From NCBI GenBank assembly GCA_015039315.1, contig WIDE01000093.1, positions 37,899-72,829 of the forward strand: a stretch of DNA of 34,931 bases, written 5' to 3'. The notes below the pieces were generated by a model, which saw only the letters and a list, made by a program, of their open reading frames with translations, had not been told where the DNA came from and did not search any database. This document shows, piece after piece, positions 21,787-31,400 of the stretch. Numbering within the stretch: the stretch's first letter is position 1; the number at the start of each line of letters is the position of its first letter. Source of the DNA: Clavulina sp. PMI_390 (taxonomy: Eukaryota; Basidiomycota; Agaricomycetes; Cantharellales; Hydnaceae). Made by a program: the position numbers and the translations under genes.

Positions 21787-23330
21787 CTACTCCTCACCCT
21801 CAGCCCACTGCGCACGCCTCGCCACCTCCTCACTAACAAGCCCCACCGCCTTGCGCACCACATTCCGATCATGCTCATGCGTCAACCACCTCTCCGCCTC
21901 ACCCGCCTTCACCCACACACTGCGGAACGCGCTCTCACTCGGCATGCGTGCGCTCGCGTCGGGTGGTAAAGTAGGAGAAGTGGCGCGCGCGATGAACCAG
22001 TAGATGAGCTTGATGTCTGCTGCTGGTGTGATGGTGCGGATCGTGAGCGCAAAAGGCTCGATGGCGTTTAGGAGCGGGAGACCTTCAGGAGAGTCCTATA
22101 ATGAAGAGTGAAGCCAAGGTCAGCACCAACGATCACCATCGAGACAAGGGTGGAGTGACGAACCTTGACGTCGGCGCCTCTAACTGGCGCACGCGTAATC
22201 ATGCCAACATTATACGGCACACACTCGTATCCCGTCTCTTCATGCGTCTCGCGCAAGGCCGTTTCCAGGAGGTTCATCTCAAACTGGTCCTTACGGCCCT
22301 TGGCGAGGATGTACTCGTTCTTGCGCTCATGGTAGATGAGGCACACCTCGAGGTCATCTGCTGCTGCTGATGACGCTGATGTTGACTCTGATACGATGGA
22401 CGGGGTTTGCGTGGAGTCATTAAGAAGAGGGGCGATGGTGGAGGCGGAGGTGGTCGTAGAGGGAATTTCTGGTCGTGTGACGGGGCATTCACCAGCCGCC
22501 GCCACAATAGCATGTTTCATATGAGATGAGGTACTGGCAGCAGCAACATCATTTATCAGTGGAACATTTTCGAGGAGTATGCTATTCCCCACCGCCGCTG
22601 CTGCTGTTGCTGGTAGTGCTGCGGTAGATACGGGGGATGGAGACGAGGAGTGGAGATGGTCGACGTCATCTCCTAAAGTGAGCTTGTCTGCCACAAGGTG
22701 TAACACGTTTGGAGAGGGGGATGATGACGGGGACGAGGATTGCAGGGACGGAGGAAGATACGGCGTCGACCACCCAGTCGTATTGCCAGTCGCATTAGGA
22801 CTGGCGTTCGTATTTGGGTGGTGTGGAGGATGTGTAGTGGTAGAAGCAGAGTGCGTTTGCGGATGCCGGCCCGCCGCATTTCGTGCAAGCTCCGCCGAAG
22901 ACTGGAAATGCGAGGGCGGGGGCGTACGAGAGATGGACGCAGCAAGGGTGGCGTTCGAGGAAGGGACAGGGGGCAGGTCTGGGATGCCGCGGAAGAGGAT
23001 TGCGCCTGCGCATGTAAGGAAGGCAGGAGCGACCAGCAGCTGTGACTGGTATGATTTGGATGTCGACGATTTTGCATTTAGTGCTGCTGCTCGTCCTGCT
23101 GTCACTGGAGTAGTAGCCTGAGCAAGTGTGGCGTTGGAAGCGAGAAGATCCATTTTACCATGTGGATACGAGGAGGAGGAAGACGAGGAGGAGGAGGGTG
23201 CGGTGCCAACGAGGCTGGTGAGCGAGGTGTTTGCAGTCATGACATTAACGCCGGCGCTAGTGCTGGTCTCGACAGACCGCACAGATGACGCAGATGACTC
23301 GGAGGCTGACGAAGATGGCACAGAAGACAT
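21787..23330 (-). CDS. Nudix-domain protein with long internal insertion (491 aa)
   Basis: Two exons, 23330-22164 and 22095-21787, join in phase 0 (donor GTTCGT) to 491 residues. The Nudix box region GRKDQFEMNLLETALRETHEETGY (starting at Gly345) has the REx2EExG core that binds Mg2+. Nudix hydrolases split nucleoside diphosphate-linked compounds. A first strand FLTCAGAILFR (104-114) is separated from the next strand LEVCLIYHERKNEYILAKG (about 324 on) by roughly 200 Ser/Thr/Pro/Ala-rich residues, so the fold is interrupted. The N-terminal 100 residues are also Ser-rich. The C-terminal exon supplies the remaining strands and helix (IKLIYWFIARA, HEHDRNVVRKAVGLV). Compared with the consensus Gx5Ex7RE there is one extra residue between the first Glu and Arg-Glu. 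Substrate unknown; a diphosphoinositol or dinucleotide substrate would be speculation. Confidence 0.85.
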
Positions 23331-24267
23331 GGGGTGACGCGGCTAGCCTAGGTTCGAGCGAGGAAGGTTGCTAGAGAGATGGGGTTGGGTGGGTGTAGGC
23401 GTGTGCAGCCCAGAGAGAGCGAGGAGCAAGAAAAACTTGTCAGGCTTCTCCCGATCGATTCAGGCACCTCGTGGTCGTGAATGGTTTTAGCGGACGGTCC
23501 GGCTGCTTTTCTAGCAGCGTGTTAGCTGTGGTCAATAGTATGAAGATGGTCGCAAGAGCTGGAAAAGAAAATAGGAGGAGGAGGTATGGAAAAGGAAGCG
23601 CCTGCGTCTACGGTCACTGCAGTGCCTTCTTGTTTGGTGTGGTGAATCAGGTCCAAGTCCGATCGGTCTGCTGCGCCCGCAAGTTTTAGGTGATTTAGGA
23701 GCCTTTATACGTTGCGCGCTTGTGGGCAGGGTTTAGGGCTATTGCAGTGATAGATAGTTTTGAGAAGGGGGGATGGATGACGAATTTAGGGCCGAAATGC
23801 TGACGCTTGTTCCCTGACTCGGGAGAGGGCTTCGTACGATCGGAAGCGGTTCGGACAGGGTGGAGCAGGGCAAGAACCACTTCCGGTGTCAACCCGTGAG
23901 TGTGCGTGGAGGAGGAGTGGGTCAAGGGCTTAACGCGGGACCTGGCCGCCCTTACTCCACATATCTTCCTAGCATGGCACCCCTGACATCACCAGGCATA
24001 GTACGAGTGCCAAGAAAGACTGGGCGAGTGTATATGACCGTGTAGATTGGCGTCTGGATCGCGATCGAACCCGCAAGGGGTCAAGTCAATATACGTTCTC
24101 GCGAATGGTCAACCCATCGAATTGCAACAAAAATAGGCCTCGGAGGGTCCGAGCGGCAGTGTTCGACCAAGACTACCTAACGTGGAAAGCTCAAGTCTTT
24201 CCTTATTCAGTCATGGGCCAGACTAGGCCAAGCCTATAAGAATCCTTCATTCCCTGAAAGCGTTTAC
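23331..24267. other. Intergenic between the Nudix gene and cupin 2
   Basis: The Nudix gene starts at 23330 and cupin 2 stops at 24268, both on the minus strand. These 937 nt hold the Nudix promoter and the cupin 2 3' region. The plus-strand frames at 23471-23689 and 23860-24045 have no domain or conserved splice partners. A TTCGATC-containing sequence on the minus strand near 24060-24080 does not fold as a tRNA. Confidence 0.45.
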
Positions 24268-25073
24268 TCAATGAAGAAACCCTTCCTTGAGCACCTCCAC
24301 TTCCTTCCTTCCCCCTTCCTTCTCCACTTCAACCTCAACGGGTTTGGCATCAATCATCACTGCAACATAGCGAGCCCACTCTGTCGTCGAGGGGTTCTCC
24401 CACGAATGATGCGTCCCGCGCTGCACGACAACTGACCCAGGTACATCAATCGTCGTGCCTTTGCCCGGCTCGTCCGTGTCCAGGAAGAGCGTCACTGCAC
24501 CGGAGACTGATAGGAGTGAGGTTCGGGTGAGCCAGTCAAGTATCATGTGCACATGCATATGACTCACTTAGGATGACGTAGTCGATCGAGCTAGTACGAT
24601 GCTATATGTGATGAAGGTGGCAGTATCCACACGAGATCGATGTAAGTGCACAAGCTATAAATGAGGGTAAAATGGACGTACATTGGGATACCGTGCTCTG
24701 GGTGGTAGATCGACCATGCACGCTTGTGAGCCATTCGGCTGGATAAATCCAAAGCGTTCCGGGATAACATTCTTGAAATCGGTTCTATTTTCATTTCATG
24801 GCAGAGCGAAGAGGAATGAGGTACAAAGTCTCTGCTCTGTAGCGTACGAAATGGAGAGAGGCTTGCCCAACTCGGACAAAAGACGCACTTTTGATCATCG
24901 TTATTCGCAGGTGTCTCTCTCGTCATCCAGAACCTCGTCAGCTTCGTAGGGTCGTCCGAGCCAGGGATAAATGGCTCCATGATGGCATCCTCAACGATCA
25001 GAGTCGTGCTCTGGCCCTGCTCATCATGGCCTGTAATGACACGCTTGACAGGGGGGAAATCATAATACTCCAT
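24268..25073 (-). CDS. Cupin-domain protein 2 (186 aa), paralogue of cupin 1
   Basis: Four exons, 25073-24889, 24784-24682, 24601-24568 and 24506-24268, give 186 residues. It matches cupin 1 along its length: RVITGHDEQGQSTTLIV, FWMTRETPANNDDQKTD, FIQPNGSQACMVDLPP, HRTSSIDYVILISGAVTLFL and GSVVVQRGTHHSWENPSTTEW. Exons 2 (103 nt) and 3 (34 nt) are the same length as in cupin 1 and all three introns sit at homologous positions and phases. It is therefore a duplicate gene rather than a retrocopy. The second motif carries two adjacent His residues (GTHHSW), where cupin 1 has Leu-His. The ATG at 25073 is used because the open frame upstream has no other ATG. The C-terminus is shorter and Lys/Glu-rich. 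Substrate is unknown. Confidence 0.88.
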
Positions 25074-27009
25074 CGTATTTTTACACGGTAACACTGGGAT
25101 GAGCTTTACTCAGATCGACATGACCAGCTATTAAATATACGAGGAAGTAAATGGCTTGCGATGATGGGAGTGTTCAGAACTTCATATTATGTAGTGCACG
25201 CAAGTCAAATCAACAGAGCATCTTTCTAGGTGTGTGATGTGTTGAGAATTTGAGAATTGGTGGGGGCGAGTGAGAGTTTCCGTTCGTAGCGCATGCGGCC
25301 TACAGTAGTCTCTTCTCTGACAATCTAATAATATAGCATTGCAATATATTTGCGTGAGCAAATTGCTATGTTGTCAAAAGTGAAATAAGAATGTGAATAA
25401 TCCTAAAATCCAAGGCAATGTGGCGGAAAAATTGTTGCTGATTTGAAATAAGTGAGGGGACGTGAAAGCGCATATGCTATCATCAGAGGGTTGAGAAGTC
25501 GTGAGGCTATCGCTTGATGAGTCAAAGAAGGAGAGTTACAAAGTCATCAATGAGAAATAGTCGGTGAAAGACTGTTTAGAGTATATCTGAGGGTATGGAT
25601 AGATTTGCACATCAAGAAATGCTCGAAAGCAAGATGCATGGGAGCAGCTATCGTGGCCCTGCATGATGAGATGGGCTTTATTCGTAGCGGGAGTATCTTC
25701 AGTTCAGGCTCTCATGATTGGGTAGTTCAGTCAAATAAAGTGATGAAATCAAGCGATAAGCATTGTTCAGTTCAAGCGGGAGTTCAGGAATGATTCATGA
25801 ATTAGATTGAGTGAAAAAAGAGTGATGATATCTACATTTCACCAAGAGAGTTTCTACCGCATAGAGGCGGGTAATCATTAGACACCAACAAAATCGTTAC
25901 CAACATGCGTCCGCGGATCCCATCAATCTTGCTCTAGTAATCTGGCTGACAACCCCCCTCGGGGCTCTGCCAAAGTCCTTAAAGCGCTCTTACTCGGTTG
26001 GAGAGTAAGGTGGGATAAGAATGACGGGGAAAGGTAAGCAAATAAAATTGCGAGATCACGGTGGAAGCAGGAAGACAATCAAAGGGTTGCGTGAAATACA
26101 ACATGGTACGAACACGCCCAATGCCTCATACACAACCGATCAGGCAAATCCACTTAATGGCAAGAACCGCCGTGGCTTCCGCAAAAGAAAACATCCACAG
26201 TACGGAAAGGAAACAATCGGAGGCTGAGAGATAACCGGCTTTGCAGCAAGACGATCAGTGCGATTGGCGAAACAAAGGAAAAATGGCGACAGCAGCAACC
26301 AAGCCATTGATTGAAGATCATAGCGGGCCTTCCGCGCCATGGGATGGCTTGCGCAGCTTCAGAGGAAGTGCGCCGAGGTATGGACAGGCGGAAAAGGGGT
26401 TGGGGGCGCACGTGACCATTGACGCGTGGGAATTAGACCAACGGACCAATCAAATCACTGCCGGCGGGACAAACCTTCCCGGTTTTATAATATTAGATGG
26501 CCGATACCACTTTCATATCGGCCGAAGTAAGCATACGCAAGCTCTTATCTACGATCGGAAGCTGACTAGATGTCTTCGGAGACTACTCAGTTCTTCTGGG
26601 CTGCACCAGATTGTCTGAACACTCATGTTCTTGGCTCTTTCCGTTCGCGTGATTTCAGATAAGTATAAGTGATGCATAGAATCCTGAGTGGATATCAATG
26701 AATACCCTCTCCGCAGCCTATTCGTGAGAACCACCCCTAACACAGAGGGAATCCATTTACTTTGGATTGGCACAGCATTGTCACCGTCATCAGGGGGAAA
26801 ACCTGTGCTGTGATGTCGGATCATGTGCTTCTGATGCGTTATCTCTACTAGTTACCCAGACGCTGGTTACCACTTACCAATAGACGCGCAGCTATGGATA
26901 ATATTATCTCTTCAATCTTGTGGCCACCCGTTATCTAGAGCGGACTGTGAACTCGTCACAGAGTTGCCTGCAATCTCCAACCCCAGATACCAACACCATT
27001 GGCAGTGGG
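25074..27009. other. Long gene-poor, AT-richer interval
   Basis: This 1.9-kb stretch is the longest in the window without a supported gene. The part 25120-25860 is visibly richer in A and T than the neighbourhood. Open frames at 26021-26227 and 26241-26618 (plus) and 26549-26824 (minus) have no recognisable motif and I could not extend them by splicing. No terminal repeats, target duplications or RNA genes were found. Confidence 0.45.
25130..25139 (-). promoter_or_regulatory. TATA-like box upstream of cupin gene 2
   Basis: TATATTTAAT on the minus strand lies about 57 nt upstream of the cupin 2 start codon. It is assigned by motif and position only. Confidence 0.35.
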
Positions 27010-28297
27010 ATGGACAGTCATAAGGGAGATGAACCACCCGCAGCCTGGGCGGTCCCAGAGGACACGTTTACAGCCATAATCGATACGGTCTCCGATATAG
27101 AGAAAACAATGCATAGCGTGGTGAGATTGAACCCTCTCTTCCCTTGTAAACTGCCTGAGTGACATAGTCAACTGAAAATTGTTGTTTTAGCTTCCTCCTG
27201 CGGCCATCCAGGAGTTGGAGCAGCGCTTAAAGAAGGTATTTGACCATTTGTCGAGAGTAAAGAAGTTAGACTGGAGCCCCAATGCTCTCAGAAACCTTCG
27301 GTAGGTTCTCCAAGCGTTTTACGCAAGAGAGGAACTGAATCAAATCATTCTATCCCAACTTCCCTCCAGATCTATATATGACGGACTGCAGCTGATCGAT
27401 AAAATAAGTGATCTCACTGCAGATCCAGAAGTATTCCAAAAGCTAGCTGCAAGACGATTAGAGATTATCAGCTTGTCTCTTGATGAGATACTTTTTGAGC
27501 ACGAGGTATAACATCCCATTCATGACGTTTTTGAATGTTTAGGCTCAACTAACTCCTCGTAGTTCGAAGCCGAGATGGACGAGTCTCATTTAGAGTTAAC
27601 CGTCGACAACAGATGGCTCTCTCCCGGGGAAACTGAGATATTTCTAGAATGGCGAGAGCTAAGCTCCAGCGAGGTTTCCGTCTTACGACCTTCGAGGCGT
27701 ATACTCGGGGGCGAAGCCAGGGGGACCAGGGCCTTTGCTAGTTCGGGATCCCGGCCACCCCTCCCACAACAACAGCCAAGGTCGTCTCGGAATTCTCTTC
27801 CCCCTCCCGATGATGACCATGAGGTTGAAAATGTGCTGTGGGGATCTCAGGCGGAATGGAGCTCTCCTCAAAAGCCTGTCTGTGACTCACCAGCTCCCCA
27901 CATCTATCACCAAGGCTTGGAAGAGGGGAACACTAACAATAATGCGGCAGACCAATCAAATCCAGCCGTACGAACTCTGATCAACGGATCGCCCCACCCT
28001 CCTGAACCAGCTGCTAATGATAGAACGGCCGTAGATAGCGTATCTACTCACGAGGCACGATCAGCCAACAGCGCACGCCTGGAATATGCCCCTAAATTAG
28101 GCGTCATCCATTACACTTTGGAGGCGTTACAAGAAGCGATCTATACGACCTCAGGGTTTGGAAAAATTCCAATCGAGGATCTCTACCGGAGAGAAATAAG
28201 TTGGGGAGTACAACACGAATTTATCTTGATCCGCTCAAAAGAACTGGAAAGCCACGGAAACCAGAGGATATGGTTACGAATTGATCGTACTGCAGGT

Positions 28298-28314
28298 AGA
28301 AAAGGAGATATCAA
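28298..28314 (+). repeat. Target-site duplication, 5' copy
   Basis: AGAAAAGGAGATATCAA directly precedes the element. The same sequence follows the poly(A) tail at 33750-33766. The leading A cannot be told apart from the tail, so the duplication is 16 or 17 bp. It lies in host exon 4 (codons for Gly-Arg-Lys-Gly-Asp-Ile). Confidence 0.92.
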
Positions 28315-28483
28315 AAAGCGATACCCCATACCAGATGGACTATATAATCAGTGGAGCGAGGGGAACCCAACCCCCGCAAAGGAGCAGAAGAACTCCTACA
28401 ATGCGACACACAAACCGCCATGCCCGAGGGCATTCAAGGTGACACGTCATGAGAAGCCAGTCGCACCCGCTCCCACTCAATGA
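28315..28483 (+). CDS. Probable remnant of retrotransposon ORF1 (C-terminal end)
   Basis: From the element's 5' boundary a basic, Pro-rich frame of about 55 codons runs to TGA at 28481 (it includes YPIPDGLYNQWSEGN and ends EKPVAPAPTQ). It happens to be in phase with host exon 4, so the two read as one frame. In two-ORF fungal LINEs the first ORF ends just before or overlapping the second, and here the overlap with the long ORF is 35 nt. No zinc knuckle is seen in what remains. That it is ORF1 is inference; it could be 5' leader that is open by chance. Confidence 0.45.
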
Positions 28484-31400
28484 GGGGGACGGAGTAAGAG
28501 CCCATGGTGCGCAAGCACGTGGCGCCACAGCCCCACCAGATAATGGTGGCGATGTCCCTGAGACTAGAGTAGATGAAACTCGAACCGTTCAACAAGAACG
28601 TGGCCAAGCAAGGAACTACACGGCCCCCATAAAACCTAGTAGAGGAAAAAAGACTAAATGTTCCATCAGATTTGCCACATGGAATATGAGAGGAGGTGCA
28701 AGCGACGCAATGAATACAAAATGGTCGCAAATAAAACATGAAATGCGAAGCGAGAAACTTGCCTTCTTAGCCCTCCAGGAAACGCATCTAAACGATGCTA
28801 GAGCAGCAGAGATACAGACCAGGCTAGGGTGCCGCCTGTCATTTGTCCACTCGTCAAGTGAGCGACCACATGCAGCAGAAGGAGTGGCGCTTGTCATCAA
28901 TAAAGAAATGCTGCCCATTGAAGGACTAGAGGTCACCGAACTGATACCAGGGCGTGCCCTGCTTGCTACAATGCCATGGAGAGCAACCATTAAGCTTAGG
29001 GTCCTCATAGTCTACGCACCAAACCCGCCAAGCGACAACCGGGCCTTTTGGGACCGCCTATACACCCAATGGACATCGCACGATAACCCGCTCCCCCCGG
29101 TGGACATACTGCTGGGTGATTTCAACCTGGTTGAGCTAGACGAGGACCGTATGCCACGCCACCCGGATGATGCAAGAGCGGTACAAAGCCTGCTGAAACT
29201 ACGAACAAAAATTGGCGTGAGCGACGGGTGGAAATGGATGGATGACACTGCCGAACTGCCCTTTACATACACACAGTCAGGGGGAACACAACCAAGTTCC
29301 TCTAGAATCGATCGCATATACCTGAGCGATCAGTACCTCCCACTCACAAACTCATGGAGTGCGGACTATACATCAATGTCAGATCACCACAAAGTCCAGG
29401 CCCGAATCACCCTAACCTCAGGGCCTGCCCTTGGAAAAGGAAGATGGGCGATTCCAGCTTACCTCACAGAGCACCGAGGCTTCATGAGAGATATCTGCGT
29501 ACTTGGCCACACAATCGTGAGTGAAATAAGCAACCCTGAGTACCAGAGGTCAGAGACAAGAAATCCCCAGAAATCACTGCTTGAATTTCTGCGAATAACG
29601 CGAGAAAAAGCACGAACCCTAGTAGTGGCTAGCACCGGAAAGACTGCAAAATCACTCAAAGCAGCGCGAAAAGCATACGATCAGATTATCAGAGATCCTA
29701 ATCGGAAAAATGAAGACATAGATGCGCACCAAGCTCGTATTAAAGAACTGGAGAGCCACGCTCTGAAAGACCAGGCTGCAACAAGCAGCGCAAACTTTCG
29801 AGCCTTTGGAGAACAGGCCACGAAGTACTGGACCAAGTTTAGCAAAGACCCCAAGCCGAGGGACACAGTAGAGAGTATGAGAGTGTACTCGCCGGACGAG
29901 AGCATCACATTCACAACTGAATCGATGAACATGGCAGCAGAGATGGCAGGCTTCCACAAACGTCTGCAACTTGTAGATCCTCCAGCCAACGAGCAGGAGA
30001 GGACCGCAGCTATGAATAAAGTCTTTAGTCACATTAGACCGGCCAAAGATGTAGATGTGCAGCCCCTTGATTCTGACCTCAAGTACGATGAGGTCCAGAA
30101 AGCAATATGTGCAAGCCCAAAAGGGAAGGCAGCGGGCCTCGACGGAGTCCCCAGCGAACTGTTCCAAAAGATAAACGCAAGACACCTAAGTAACGAGAGA
30201 AAACATGCACAGTCATTCGATATTTGTGAGCTTCTCACAAGAGTCTTCAATGATATTGAAGAGAACGGAATAGCAGACCCCACCTTCATGGAGGGATGGA
30301 TGTGTCCAATATATAAAAAGGGAGACCGTCGGGAGCCTGCAAACTACCGACCAATAACAGTGCTCAATACGTCCTATAAGATCTTCACATCGGCGCTCAT
30401 GAGAAAACTCACCCCAGTGGCAAGTAGCATTATCAGCGAGGCGCAAGCTGGCTTCCTGCCAGGAAGAAGTATACTAGACCAAGTGGACCTAGCACGAACC
30501 ATCCTAGACATGTGCAATGTCACTGAAAGAGCAGGGGCTATAGTCGCCCTGGATCAAGAAAAAGCATACGATCGAATCAGACACGACTATCTATGGGAGA
30601 CACTACGCAGATATGGCTTACCAGAGAGATTCATCAACACAATCCGAAACCTATACACTGGAGGAACTACTACCGCAATAGTGAACGGCGAGATGAGCGT
30701 GCCATTTGAGGTAATCCGAGGAGTCCGACAAGGAGACCCAATCTCATGCCTTCTGTTCAACCTAGCCATTGAACCGCTCTCACAAATGATACAAGACTCA
30801 CCAGACTTGAGAGGCATTGAGATCCACCTCCCAAACCGCCCCCCCCAAAGACTAGTTGTAGCTCTATTTGCTGATGACACCACGGTTTACCTGTCTGACG
30901 AGGACACCATGAGCACATTGAAGAGCCTGCTCGACATATGGTGCCTGGCATCCGGAGCAAAATTCAATGAAGGAAAGACGCATCTGATCCCAGTAGGACC
31001 ACTAGCGCACCGAGAAAGGCTAGCCGCCACACGTAAACTCAACCCTGATGCGGACGAAGTCATTGAGAACTCCATCCACATCCTCACGGAAGGCGAAGGT
31101 ACCCGCATATTAGGGGCACATATAGGAAATCACACAGACCCAATAGGCCCATGGATATCTGTAATTGACAAAGCCCGTCGCACGGTAAAGAATATCGAGA
31201 GATATCACCCCACCGCAGAAGGGAGGGCCCAGACGTCACGAACGATAGGAGGGCTCACCCAATATCTGACAGCCGCGCAAGGAATGCCTAAAGAAATAGA
31301 GAAAATACTCCACAAGATGGCCCAAGACCACTTCTGGAGTGGCGGAAGACCCACTGTGGCAAAGGAACACATCCGACGACCCAAAAGCGAGGGAGGACTC

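Noticed and set aside
22579..23121. A 180-codon plus-strand frame rich in Gly, Val and Cys
   Set aside because: It is antisense to the Ser/Thr/Pro-rich insert of the Nudix protein, whose exon continues in frame through the whole region.
24040..24090. TTCGATC-containing minus-strand sequence resembling a tRNA T-arm
   Set aside because: The flanking five-base arms do not pair and no anticodon or acceptor stem can be drawn.
27575..28483. Retrotransposon ORF1 of 302 codons
   Set aside because: The target-site duplication puts the element's 5' end at 28315. The upstream part splices in phase to host exons 1-3 and continues in host exons after the element.
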